Shown one piece after another: positions 27,801-40,171 of a stretch of DNA of 64,000 nt. How positions within the stretch are numbered: position 1 is the stretch's first letter; each line of letters begins with the position of its first letter. Made by a program: the position numbers and the translations under genes. Under the pieces are notes generated by a model. That model did not search any database, was not told where the DNA came from, and saw only the letters and a list, made by a program, of their open reading frames with translations. The DNA is from Glandiceps talaboti (lineage: Eukaryota > Hemichordata > Enteropneusta > Spengelidae): contig NC_135550.1 of NCBI RefSeq assembly GCF_964340395.1, positions 22,870,676 through 22,934,675 of the forward strand. The letters are read 5' to 3'.

Positions 27801-30004
27801 TTCAACACTGAACCGAGGTCTGGAGCTTGATAGACAGTACCAGCCATAATGTAATAGTCAGCTAGTGGTGTCACCTGATTTGGGGAATGTCTATGCTGTT
27901 TTCTTATGACGTATAGGATTGGTTCTTGTACATGAAGTAGAATGTACTCAAGACCAGTAAGTTGACTGTGAAATAGAGAAAAAAATAAAACATACTTTAA
28001 TCCATTTTGACAACACAAAGTTACTTCGATGTTTTACTCAAAATTTAATACTCTAGTACCACATAGGGGGAAATCATGTAAAATTTATAGCTTCACATTA
28101 TACATTATACATTATATTATGTCTTAGGACAATGGTAACAAATAGGGGTTATTGAATGATTTTTCTATCAAACTCATTCATTCATTCATTCAAGTAAACT
28201 GTTGACAAATTATTTCAATTTTGCAAATTATAACTTTGAGTTCAGTATGCTTGAAATTTGATTTGCAAAATTTTTTTTCACTTAACCTGTTTTGAGAAAA
28301 ACTTTGAAAGATAATTTTACAATTGCCTTATTTAATATTTTAACAACCAAAAAAACCACCCTTAGGAGGAGGGACACATGCACAGCTGTTGATATGAAAT
28401 ACACAAAGCTGAATTTGATATCAACTGGAGCTAACAATGTGCATTTGAAATTTTGATTTTGATGACGTTATGAGGATTACCAAATATTACATATCGTTAG
28501 TCAAAATACGGAGTAATACAGTGCATGATATGAATCAAAACTTTCCTTTTTCATTGTTGAATGCTTTGCATGGGCCGATGATCTCATAATACGAAAAGAA
28601 TGTTCAATTTTTTTAATAGCAAGTGATCTGTGTACATCAAAATAGGAAGCACAAGTTGACAAATAATTTTTTTCACAAGTAGGGTCTAAGATAGGTAACA
28701 CATTCTGTAATTGACAATTACTGTCTGTTTGTTTGTTTTGTTTATCAAAGTGTCCTATGTGGATTTATCAAATAATAAATACAGTACTTAGTAGAGTATA
28801 CACATAAAGAGCGCACCCAGTCAGTCTGGCTTATAACAAGGTATACAAACTTAAATAAATAAACAGTTGTCACACGTCTCAGTTTTAGATGGTGTGTTTT
28901 GAGCTTTATGTAGAAAGTTTGTGGTATAAATGGGAAATTTTGTCATGAAAAAATACTGGAATTTATCTTCTGTGTTCATATGACTAAAGTTTGGTGTTTA
29001 TTTTGTCTAGTATAGTAATAATTCAAAACAAAACGTATACTTTGACACAAGAGTCACATTTCCTGCCTTCGACTTAGAGACCACAAAATCTGCCAGTTTC
29101 TATTGTCATTGGTGGAATGCACAATCTAAACTGGGCCATTATGGGGTTTTTGCATGAGGTAGTACCCTACAGGATATTACCCCATCAGCTAATTTTCCAT
29201 TCAAGGCCAGAAAAAGGTCATCTAGGGTCATGTGGCTGTTTTTGTAGTAGTTTAGATTTCCAATATATCAAGTGGAGGTCGACATGAGGGGTGAGCATTT
29301 TTGTTCAGAAGTACTTTATAGTTATGTGCTCAGAGCAAGTGGGTGGGAAAGCCAAACAGATGGCACTCTACATCTAGAGATAATGAAACTTTTTTAAAAG
29401 CTGCAGTAGCTGTAACTGTTCATAATTTGTCCTTAAATCATTACCCAACAATACATAATACACCAATTATATATATGCAACACTTCAATCATTCTAATTA
29501 GCTGAATTACATGATGTCTACTAGTTGTTGACAGTACTGTGTACACTGACTTGATGTCCATGTGTAAACATTTATGAAAGAGCTATAGACCATTGAAAAG
29601 TTTGTGAACAAATTGTAAATTCATAAGATGCTGATACGGTTTGATCATACTATCACACACTACCTAAAATGAAGCTATTTCATGGTGAAAACAACTGATA
29701 ACTCAAGTCATACGTTCTGTTTGCATATGCAATTACTGTTTCCATCCCACATCAATAGGACTACATGAATATAGCTAAAATCAAAAATTGAACTGTTCTG
29801 CAAAAACGAGTATGAAATGTCTATTTTTGGCAGAATTAGAACTTATCTACTTTTAGAATTATCCCGTTAATAACTAGTAATCCTCTTTGCTCAACTTGCA
29901 GTTATTTGTGTACAAATACCCCACCCCACCCCCATCCCCACCCCCACCCTTCGGTAGAGAGAGGATTAATCAATCAAACTTCTTTAAAATATTCTGCATT
30001 GATT

Positions 30005-30057
<53 letters not shown>

Positions 30058-31611
30058 TCATACAATACTTACTTGAGTCGTTCAGGACCTGCCCGTTGCA
30101 TTTTCACCAATTCATTGTTACATGTTCTGTCATAGAATGGATTGGATCTTTCTGAGAAATAATCCATTACATTACTAGGATTTAAGACAGGAATCCATGC
30201 ACTGTCATGCCAGGATAAATGTAGTGGATTATCTAGAGTAAACAAGAAATATATAAATTACAGATGAGAATGGCGAAAAAGAAGAAGTATAATTGCCCTA
30301 TAAAGAAGGGTTAATCTCTAGACTTTAAAACAATGACAGAATACATATATGGGCTGACACCTTGGTGGACTGACATGTAGGTAAAGTCATCACCCTCCAT
30401 CTAACGTTGTAAAGCACAGGCCTCTTTACAGCACCGTCCAAAACATACCAGCCAAGTGGCTGTGGTTCCATTCATATACTTAGTTCATTACTTCAGCAGA
30501 AATGTGTGTTCTGGCTTGTGAGAATACCCCCACCTTTATTTTTAAGTGACACATTCACACTGATATAGTTTGTGCATTCTGAGACTAAACCAGCCTCTAG
30601 ACTGGAAGATTAAGATCAATCATTGCATATAACCACTCACTACCCAACAGTTTGAACTATGTGTGGTTACATAGCAGAAATTGCCATGGATCTTTCAGTC
30701 CGATCACCCTCCTGACTGGAACAAAACTTGAATACTGGCAGGTGAAAAGTTGTTCTTTCAATCAACAGTCCAATAGAAACGAATATTTTGTCTGACTACA
30801 GTGTTTATGTTTTCTACACTGCAGCCTGGAATGATGACCATTCCAACATACTGGATATTTCCTTTCATACACTTAGTGAAAAACAGGACAACACAGCTTT
30901 CTTACTACACTACATATTGTATCATAACCTCCTCATGCAAAACTGGCACTACAGCTAGTACAGGGCACTGAAACTTTTGTTATCAATTCAAGTAGTATCA
31001 TCTATAGAAAGTGGTAAATTCAGAACTGCATTTTCTGGTTGGAAATATGTACGATAGTTCTGTACACTATAAAAGCAAGACTTACCCACATCAGATATAT
31101 GTTTACCTACAAATCAGTGTTGTTGTAATATTAAGTGTTGTATTAAATTTGTAAAACTTTTTTCAACACCCATTTCAAAGCACCGAGTCCAATAACTTCA
31201 TTTACACAATAAGAATAAATTGAAATCCAACAAATCTTACTTTTTAATGCACTTTTGTAGGAAAAATGTATAAACACTGTCCAAAGGGACATTATCAGAA
31301 TCGAGTCCCGTACTCCGTCAGCAAGCAGGACTCTATAGTAGTAGTGTCCATGGCCTGGGGTCCATGCCATGGTGTGTCTAGAATCATAGTGGTCTATGGT
31401 CTAACCATAGACAGTGGAGGGGTCTATGGTCTAACCGAAACATTACCGACATCTATTTGTTACGTTCTCCTTTATTATCAAGAAAACTGGAGATTCTAGT
31501 ACATAAATTCGCATACAAGGAGAGCAACGTATTTGGCTTTAATCGTTAAAATGAATAGTAATGTAGTAAATTTAGAGTTTTATTACCTTTCTCAGTATTG
31601 TTAGCCGCCAT
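21624..31611 (-). CDS. Mediator complex subunit 6 (MED6), 6 exons
   Basis: Joined exons on the minus strand: 31611-31587, 30232-30073, 27965-27791, 24359-24248, 23325-23213, 21827-21624. They total 789 nt and 262 aa with a continuous frame; animal MED6 is about 245 aa. MED6 is a conserved head-module subunit of Mediator, which links activators to RNA polymerase II in the nucleus. Diagnostic conserved blocks are visible: the N-terminal core [58 protein letters not shown] and YQAPDLGS, then [12 protein letters not shown] and [12 protein letters not shown]. The C-terminal tail is Ser/Lys-rich, diverged and probably disordered, ending in a basic GKKRKLK, as is usual for the family. All introns are GT-AG. 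The start is fixed by the MAANNTEK exon, whose ATG lies inside an ATGGCGGC motif. Identification is near certain. Confidence 0.97.
23213..23325 (-). CDS. MED6 exon 5
   Basis: Acceptor CCTTTTCAG, donor CCAG|GTAAAT. Encodes a Lys-rich stretch ([11 protein letters not shown]), then [20 protein letters not shown]. Confidence 0.96.
24248..24359 (-). CDS. MED6 exon 4
   Basis: Acceptor GTTCCAG, donor ACAG|GTGAGT. Encodes [16 protein letters not shown] and [14 protein letters not shown]. Confidence 0.96.
27127..27153. repeat. (CA)n in MED6 intron 3
   Basis: About 13 CA units. Confidence 0.95.
27791..27965 (-). CDS. MED6 exon 3
   Basis: Acceptor TTTCACAG, donor ATG|GTAAGA. Encodes [19 protein letters not shown] through [14 protein letters not shown], the best-conserved part of the protein. 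Confidence 0.97.
30007..30053. repeat. (CA)n in MED6 intron 2, next to the exon 2 donor
   Basis: About 23 units. On the transcribed strand it is (UG)n beginning about 20 nt downstream of the exon 2 5' splice site. Confidence 0.96.
30073..30232 (-). CDS. MED6 exon 2
   Basis: Acceptor CTCTAG, donor AA|GTAAGT. Encodes the start of the MED6 core including [16 protein letters not shown] (TG)n tract (minus strand) starts about 20 nt inside the following intron. Confidence 0.96.
31587..31611 (-). CDS. MED6 exon 1
   Basis: Encodes MAANNTEK plus one base and ends at the donor AAAG|GTAATA. The Asp codon is completed in exon 2. Confidence 0.93.
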
Positions 31612-31670
31612 GTTCCCACAATGCACCACGATTGGGGTTTCCCAATCCCAGCCATGACGTCACAAGGGAT
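31605..31670 (-). promoter_or_regulatory. MED6 core promoter with CRE and YY1-like motif
   Basis: The minus strand carries a perfect cAMP-response-element palindrome TGACGTCA (31655-31662), an ATTGG (inverted CCAAT) box, a GCATTGTGGGA sequence resembling ZNF143/Staf-type sites, and AACATGGCGGC, a YY1-like motif that contains the start codon. This combination is typical of TATA-less housekeeping promoters. Factor binding is inferred from motifs. Confidence 0.6.
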
Positions 31671-32010
31671 TTCCCCTATGCATTTGTAGATCATCTTGAT
31701 TCTGAAAATTTGTACCGACGAAATAAACATTATGTCACTTTCAATGGAATACGTTGATAAAAATAGTAAAAGGACACTTTCTTACCAGATGAGGCTACAA
31801 AGTAAAACAGACAGCGTTAATTGACCCGTGTTGTCGTTTTCAGCATGCAATGCAACAGTTGGATGACATTGACGACAAGTTTCTGTATGTGGTGTATTTA
31901 GAGTGTTAAAAAAGTCAAATCTGGTTCGTTTTAGGCCTAACTTGCCCCGTACGTTTGTTCTCAACCTGTAAGCTTATTCCTATAAAGATTTAAAATAAAA
32001 TGAAAATAGG

Positions 32011-32067
<57 letters not shown>

Positions 32068-35000
32068 TCAAGTAAGGATAAAATTTATAGTTTGTAATTA
32101 AGATTTACCAAGATACGTGTAGTAATTGTGATTATTGACGGCTGTGAAAACAGTTAGAAAATCAGCTTTATTTTGCGGCGGTTCAAGTTCCATTCGCAAT
32201 CAGGATTGGTGTGTGACCTTATCATATCACTATGCTGTAACCTTTATCATAACCAGTGCTTCAAATTGATTTATTGTATAGTGTCGGAATGTGACTGGTA
32301 CCATGGCAACAACGCGAAATAAACACCTTGATTACCGGACTTATATGATCAAGATAAGGTGAATTCGATTAGCGAGGCGGGACTGTACCCGTAAATGTAC
32401 TTATTTTCGCTCACTCGATGAAGCATGAAGATAGTTCAACAAGTTTTGATATTTGACATCATCGTAAATCTTTCACTCTCACTGCAAGTCAAAGCATATT
32501 TTTCCATTGACGCAACGAAACTGGTCATAATAGCGAAAAAAGTCTCATCTTCAAGGGGTGTATGTGAGGTAGCATTGCCGCAAGATTGAGGACGACGATT
32601 ACATATTTGTGTCGCTATAGTAACAACGTATACAGGTCTATACACTTTAAACTATTTCAATCATCGCATTAACCACTAATTCAATCTATGTTTTGTCTGC
32701 TGTACCCGTTACATGTGTACATAAATAGTGAAACGGAATAAAGGGAACACCACTCCGGAGGACAAAACTCAAAGTCATCTAAAATTGATCACTACAATTG
32801 AGATTATGAAATAATTTATTTCGCCTAGTTGCTTAGAAATCATTGTGAGATGCAAACGCAATATAATGCCAATGTCGTTCTTATATCCAATGTTAGGTAA
32901 CAAAGACACTCTCGTTGTAATTATATGTTTGACCGCGATTCAAGATAAAATTCAAAAAAGCTCCACAGTCATGTATTTATTGCTGGTATAAACATCGACA
33001 ATTTTTTAAAAATGACATTTGACAGCATCTGCTTAGATTAGACATCATCATAAGGATTAAATACATGTCCCCTTCATTGTATAGTTTTGTTTGATATAGT
33101 ATGCACTGTGATTATTGCATGATGATGGAATAGTTTGTAATAAATTGTTGAATCGTTTAGAAGTGTCACTTTTGAAAAAAAATCAAATTACAGCGGTCAA
33201 TGGGCAGTCACCTGTTATCGTATTTGTCAGGGCCCAGAGTTGCGTGGGATGGGCTGTATCTGTATATGGTATACATACAATGGACATACTACGCAACTTG
33301 CCAAATATAGCCATGGGAAACCCGTGATCGTATGTGTTTTCTTATATAAATGTGCTTACATGCCCGCCTTACATACCCCTTGTATCCGTATTCTACATGG
33401 TGTGATCATGTCAAGGTCTTTGAGCACCCACCTGTTAGTCAGGGCAGCATTTACATGTATTTGTATGCTGTGTCTCTTCTCAACAGCACTCAAAATTCGT
33501 AAGTAGTGTTTTAATTTGTCACTAGACCTTGGAGCCTAAAATTTAGGGGTTCTTTGATTTCTCCTCATGACAGATACTGCAATGAGTCGATATAATTCAT
33601 CACCATGATTTGAATTGAAATTTGAAATGCCAGGTTGTTAAAACAAAGAGAACTCCAGCGGCAAGCAGGTCAAGATGATTTTGATAGGACATATGAAAAC
33701 CTACAATACAATGGGGAAGAAACACTGAGCAGAACCAGAGCCAATATTTTAACTGCAAGGGGATGAACAGACCATACGTTTTTCGCATTTTTTTTACTTA
33801 GCATGGGAAATCCCCTCTGACAGTGTAATTGCAAGGTTCAAATGTTCAAATGAAATTAGACGTTGTGTTTTAACAAAACGTCTACATGATGCATTTTTAG
33901 TTAGGAATCACAATTCGTAATCATTATTTTTAACGAAATATTTGAGTTTTTCTGAAAATCTCAAATCTCATTACTCAATCGCGCAAAATGGAAAAAAAAA
34001 TATGTTTGTTCTAGAGTCTATGATCGAAAACCTAACTTGTGTAAACACACTCAACTACATGAGAAGATTTTAGTTTCTATATAAAAAAAACAACACAAGT
34101 TCAAAACAAATCCAAACTTTTAAAACCAGCATGAAACTATTTTGGTAGGTCGTTCATAATTAAAATCCATGATTTTAATTGTACGCTTACCGAATCGCGA
34201 AATCTTACATTTACCTCCAATGTCGAAATAATCTAAGACTGCGAGGACACATTTGTAGTAATGGGTGCAAACACTTTGAAAAACGAGTGAATGATGCCAA
34301 AAGATGCTTATTTTCACACAGTCGTCGTAAGACCGCTGGGCCTATTTTTGGTAACGGTACGTTGAAAACGCTCCATTGACATTTTCGTGATCGTGGAAGA
34401 ATATTTGTTCACGAGAATAATGGTTCCGAAGCCTGACTAAAATGAACGGATAACAATGCATACGATTCAAAAATAGGCGATAAAGAAAGAGAATATGGAA
34501 ATAACAGTTATGTTGTTGACACAACACTCTTGCTCCTATAAGTTCCAGTTGCTTAGGCCAAATAAAATAAAAGTTGTTTGGTTCCGGTTACCCGACCCCC
34601 ACTTAGTTTTTTCACGCCGATCCTAAACTTTTTTTTTACGTATTCAAGAAAAATAATAATAAAATCGCGAAAATCGTGAAGTCTCGCATGAAATAGTGAA
34701 TGCGGAAACTGACATCAACTTAAAAAGACAATATAAACTATTCTTCCAATCTGTAATGACTGTACATCTGATGAGAAGAAATAAACAACACAGAGACCAT
34801 TTGGAAAACAATGGAAAACCTGTACTAGACACTCACACATGAAAAATATATGATAAAATAAAATTAAAAAAATCTACCTACCCCACCTATTTTTAAATTG
34901 AATGTTATCGGAATCACACAATTTTTTTTACGCCTTACTAGTATACGACATTCAGTATTGTACATTTCAACAATTGGTGAAATGCTGTATGAACAGTTGA

Positions 35001-36300
35001 GTTAGTCGTCAATTTGCGGTTAAACCGCAACATCTATTATTTGCAATCTGAAGAGGATATACCGTACGTCCGCTGTTTGTGGTCACAAGAAATTCCCGCG
35101 ATGAGTGCGTGGGTGCCGGTGATATGTCCGCGGGGTACTATAACGAAAATGAAACGTGGGCTATTGATCCTACTTTCAGTTTTATTTATACATTTTATGT
35201 AGGTGTTATTGTCACAAGGAAAAGTGTATGGATAAAGAATTTTATGATGACAATGTAAATGAAACAGGTAACTAAGCAGATATTAGCTGAGTTGGCAGTT
35301 CTTGGTCTTCATTTATACATCATTGAAACGTTACTAACTTGTAAGTCATTATAATGACAGATGCATATGAATGCAGCTAAAATTACATTCAGCGACGAGT
35401 TCATATTATAATCATAGACAGTGGAGAAGCTAATCTGTCAGTGCCATAGTGAATTAGTTACCCGGCCGTGTTGATTTGAAATGGTTTGGTAAATACAGCG
35501 TAATGTTACCGGTACTGAGATATCAATCAATTTACATTGCTCGCTTTAAGTAGGTCTAAATGTTCCTAAGGTGTAAAGCTGGGCAGTTTCAATCTACACA
35601 GCTACAGTTTTAAAACCACTAGAAAAGAGGTGGAACTGTGACATCTTATATTTTAAAAAAATGATCTTTTTACAACCCAACAAGCCTTTGTCTTGATAGC
35701 CTGGAAATGGAGGAAACTGTGGTTTTGATACAAATGACAGATCACATTTTTGTCAATTTGAAATGATTTTCACTGTAGGACAGATGAAATGAAATCTATT
35801 TACAGTATATAGGACATGTAGCAACTAATTAAACTATCAGCAAATGTTGCGTCTGACTTATTCCCCTTATCGGATATTGGACACGGGTATACTTATTGTA
35901 ACGATATGTCACGTTATATGGAATTAAATAAACTGCCACTAAAGCCCGATGAGATTTGCAGACGACGACACAAATACCGTGTCATTGTCATGGTGATACA
36001 TTAAATCGTGTTGGATATCGTGATCATGCAAACCGAACTCCATAGTTTGCACCCACGCATCGATTGCGAGTCCGGCGTCCGAATCGTAGGAAAACCCCTT
36101 TTTCGATTCCGTCACGACACTATATTTCCTCACTGAATAAATTGAGATCATCGGCGAAAAATCTGCACTCTGTATTTGTACTTTAGAGGATCCACACCAG
36201 TTCTAGAAACGATTTCACCATTAGTGTAATATTCTCTACCATACTCCGATACATGCATATAGGTATATACGGTGTTCATATTTGATTGGCAGGTTCGGTG
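31670..36300. other. Intergenic between MED6 and the galaxin-like gene
   Basis: No coding exon supported. Holds a (GTT)n tract at 32010-32066. Small ORFs (for instance 33115-33327 and 35939-36151) show no recognisable domain. Confidence 0.5.
32010..32066. repeat. (GTT)n microsatellite
   Basis: About 19 GTT units. Confidence 0.96.
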
Positions 36301-36312
36301 TATTATTTTCTG

Positions 36313-36361
36313 ATGATGGCTTTTAAATGCATCATCGTGTATCTAATTGCTCTACTCACAG
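36313..36361 (+). CDS. Alternative signal-peptide first exon 1a of the galaxin-like gene (putative)
   Basis: ATGATGGCT opens a short frame MMAFKCIIVYLIALLTG, a typical hydrophobic signal peptide, ending at a strong donor CACAG|GTAAGT in phase 1. Joined to the exon 2 acceptor at 42538 it reads on in frame. This matches exon 1b at 40108 in phase and role, so it may be an alternative first exon from a distal promoter. It could also be the first exon of a separate gene whose remainder I cannot find. The join is inferred, not proven. Confidence 0.5.
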
Positions 36362-37644
36362 GTAAGTATATAACTTATAAGTAACTGTTTACATCATTTT
36401 TTAAATAGATATTTATACAAAAGGCTTTGTTATATACACGGCAACAAGTGGTTTTCTCTTGACCGTTCGACATTATCGGTTCAATGCAGTGAGATGCCCG
36501 AAATGGTAAAACTTTGCTACATGTAAAAGAGTACAATCTTTAGTTTGCCTTATAATGTCCACTAGTATGTATCTACACATGGTAACAAAGCTCTGACATT
36601 AGTAACTGATATTTGACTGTTCGCATCTGATGAACAATCATAACGCCGCAACGTCACGAGAAATTTGGACGTGCTCTTTGGTTCATAGATGCGTGCAATT
36701 GACGGTTGTGAAGTAATTCCGCTTCACTTCGGCCAAACCATTTCTTACTAGTAATACCCGGTGCACCGACTTGTAGCCGTACGACCCTATCGAATTAAGC
36801 CGATGTACTCCGAACGAGGCATGTAACTCCATAACCTACTCCATGTACGTGAATTGGACTTTGATGATGTCACGGTGCTTTTGAGTATGTTGTAATGTAT
36901 TAACCCCCGGTGTATTTACCCGGGGTATTCGTGATACTCTAGCTACGTTAGAGGTTACAACTCAGTCTAAGGTCATACTATTTCCTCATGATTCCACGAA
37001 GCACGCAAAGTACTTTACTTGGAAAGCTTCCAAACCAGAGTTAACCTTTAATATAGACGCTTTCCAAAATCATGTAAAAATCGAAGTGAGACACGCTTTG
37101 AGTTTGAAATAATTAATTTATAGGACAGTAAAATAATTTGTTAACTTACAGGATTGAGAATTTTTTTAAATTCATTTACAAGTAAATACTTGGACAACCA
37201 TTCCGAAGTACTAGTAGACTGACATCTGTTGTTATTAACACTATGGTCAACATGGCCGGTTATTAAAGTATAATTTCTTAAACTTGTTTCTGGCATGTTC
37301 GTAGCCCGTTTGTACAACGCTCAGACCACAATAGTAGTCTGAGTACAATGTAACTACAACTTTGGTATTTTTACGACGCCAAAGTTGTAAGTGATAAACC
37401 GTTCATTATAGATTGTTTTACGGTACGAACAAATACATTTGATAAATTAGCATGTATTTCCACAAAATCATATACATATGTTTACCGTGACATAAAGCGG
37501 AACAAATGAATTTGTTTAGTTGAGCTAGCGTTACTAGGGATACATTGTATTGTTACCTTGATGATTAGCTGCAGAAATTTTGATTTTTACGCAATAATTT
37601 TCATCCCCTATCACCGTATATTTTTGCATTTTCTTTTTTCCGTG

Positions 37645-37651
<7 letters not shown>

Positions 37652-37688
<37 letters not shown>
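37652..37688. repeat. (GT)n microsatellite
   Basis: About 18 GT units. Confidence 0.95.
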
Positions 37689-37689
<1 letters not shown>

Positions 37690-38071
37690 CCATTTACAAC
37701 AGTCTTTTTAATTCCAATGCTTTACTTCTAATTAATATTCATTTTTTTTCTTTTCAAAAAAATGTAGGCCTACTAATTATACTTATAGTCTAACGCATCG
37801 ATTCTGGTACAAGTTTTAAAATCATGGACTGGGTTGTAGGTTTCATTTCAAACAATCTTCTTCTGGCCCACACAGCTATATATCACAATGCAATTACACA
37901 TATAAACATGCAAACATAGCAGTTATTATTGTCAGTAAGTGTGATCGGTTGAAAATATATCAAATGATCGTATCAAGGGACGCCATAGTTTATAGACTTT
38001 GGAAGAGACAGTTCGGCCACTTTTGAACATCTGATTCTGATCATCAAAAACTTATATGTACTGTAACCTCA

Positions 38072-38499
38072 GGGGCGAGATCAATAGTCTAGGATAATAA
38101 AAAAATCTAAAATTCTTTACAAAAATTGGCGGGTGGGGGAGGGGGGGTTGAGCTTTTTCAGTTCTCATCCTACAGAAACAATTTTAGTTGTAATGGATCT
38201 GTTTTTACCCCTAAATACAAATATTTCTAACAAATGTCGTCAAATTGAAAAAAATGGAAGAATTTTCGCTATAGTACATGCATGGCACTAAAATAAATTA
38301 AATCGTCTACAAAAGAACTATTTTCATCACTACATTCTGGTTTTGTATTCATAGCACTACATACTGATTTGAAATTGACGGTACTGTCTAAAACATTTTC
38401 AATTTTGAACAATTTAGTTAGAAGGGGTGGGGGGGGGGGTCTGAGGCCTAATGGCAATAATTAGTTTTTTATCCTACATTGAACTATTGATCTCGCCCC
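38072..38499. mobile_element. About 430 bp MITE-like element with inverted termini
   Basis: The left end starts GGGGCGAGATCAATAGT, and the right end finishes with its exact reverse complement ACTATTGATCTCGCCCC. Homology continues inward (TAGGATAA near both ends, with a short indel). Both ends carry G-rich runs facing the same way near 38130 and 38425. There is no coding capacity. Family and target duplication are not resolved. Confidence 0.75.
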
Positions 38500-38537
38500 T
38501 TACCTAGTATCCTTATCAGTATTCTCGAATTAAAACA

Positions 38538-38573
38538 TCGGAAATCATCGGAGATCATCGGAGATCATCGGAT
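38538..38573. repeat. Short 12 bp tandem repeat
   Basis: About three copies of CATCGGAGATCAT-type units, just downstream of the MITE-like element. Confidence 0.8.
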
Positions 38574-39416
38574 TTTTGAGGAAGTGGAACAAGTTAGAAA
38601 TAGTCACAGATGAAATATCGTTAATAAGTCAGTGGGATCATTCGAAACCGAAGGTACTCAGATATCGTACATAGCAAACCTCTCTTGCAAATGAGCTATG
38701 GAAAGACCAGGGTATCTCGAAATTGATATCATCCAAGTCAATAATAATTATGATAATACAAGGAAACGATATTTTTAAAATGATTTTTAGAATGTGCAGT
38801 AGGGAAAATTTACTACGTCTCCAAGTGGGCAATTTGATTACAATGACGGAAATACTTGAACAGTATGATAATTATGATGGTTTCGACTTTCTAAAATGAA
38901 GACCCCTAAAGAACACAACTAAATTCCGATATATTCACGCCCATGCATGTATTTGCAAACCAATAAATTCATACTGAAAACAATGGACATGTAGTATTTG
39001 AGCAGTGAATCGTTTCTGAAACAAAACTGAAACGGAAAATTTGACATTCACTTTCAAACTGATTACAGGTTGTAATATGATTAACGTGCTATCTACCTCA
39101 AGGTTTGAGATGAGGTTAAATGGCTATTGTAGAATTTAACAAAATCACTCTGTATAAACGCAAGGGGCGTTAGCACAATCGTAACATTTTATCGATTCGC
39201 AGTTTTCGAGATAAATTGTCACGATTGTTTATCACAGCTACCAGGGTAAACAATCGATATATTTACCCAGCAAGCACTGCTGACAAAGATGAGTCATCTA
39301 CATCGAAATATAGACCCTGGAGTACATCTAACAGAGTCAAGTCATTGAAAAAGTTGTCAAACATTTCTCGTACACAGAACCAATTCTGTGGTACATTGTC
39401 ATTGGCAGGTTGAATT

Positions 39417-39572
39417 GCCTCACACCTCAGACCACTATCTCCAGAATGGTCTTTAATAGCCAAGTAACGTGTCTTGGTGTTACTCTATCTCTAGATAGCT
39501 TCTTGAGATAGTATTAAACACTAAGACAAGTTTCTGGGCTAGAATGTGGTCTAAGGTCGATCACACAATGCA
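39417..39572. repeat. Imperfect fold-back (inverted repeat)
   Basis: The inner part (39470-39528) pairs TGTCTTGGTGTT with AACACTAAGACA and CTATCTC with GAGATAG around a 13-nt loop. The outer part pairs TCAGACCACTATCTCCAGAA with sequence around 39532-39556 imperfectly. It has the form of a short fold-back element or a microRNA-like precursor. Confidence 0.55.
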
Positions 39573-40107
39573 TAATAGGATGATATGGATTAGTATTAAA
39601 TCTCCTCTACATGGCTAGATGCTGCGCTGTCATCCATCATATGACTATAGCGTTGACCTACAAGTCCGAAATGCATGACGCAAGTTTTTGTCATTATTTT
39701 CCATGGAAACATTGAACGTGGTTTTGGTCATGATGTCATAAGCTGTATTGACTATTGTCCCGTATATCATTACTTGCATTCACTCATACCAGGAAATAGG
39801 GGGAAATAAGATCAAAACATATTTGAGTCATTCGTATATGTATAATGGGCTATTTTTGTTGATTACCCTTGCATACTAATCATCTGCGTACAAACATGAA
39901 TTGTACAAGGAAAATCCCGACTGGACCCCATTTCCACACTTAAAATGAGATATCAATATTCACCTACTAGCCAGTATTTTTATTTGATCTCAGAACTTTG
40001 TAGTGTTCACATCATCTCATCACACACACTCTTCGCGATATCTGGCACTTCAATCGAACAAGAACCGAAGTCCCATTGCATTTATTGTACAGTTAAACTG
40101 TTCAGCA

Positions 40108-40171
40108 ATGGCTATGCGTTGTACATTTCTATTACTAACTGTTTTGGGAGTACATGTACTACATGTTAATG
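40108..40171 (+). CDS. Galaxin-like gene exon 1b (signal peptide)
   Basis: ATGGCTATGCGT opens a hydrophobic leader ending in HVLHVNG, with a phase-1 donor AATG|GTGCGT. A second Met at residue 3 could also serve as the start. Confidence 0.8.

Noticed and set aside
39263-39463. Minus-strand 66-codon ORF with EMFDNFFNDLTLLDVLQ, faintly like the piggyBac DNFFTS-LL motif
   Set aside because: The match is a few residues, no further transposase motif lies nearby, and it overlaps the fold-back; too weak to call.
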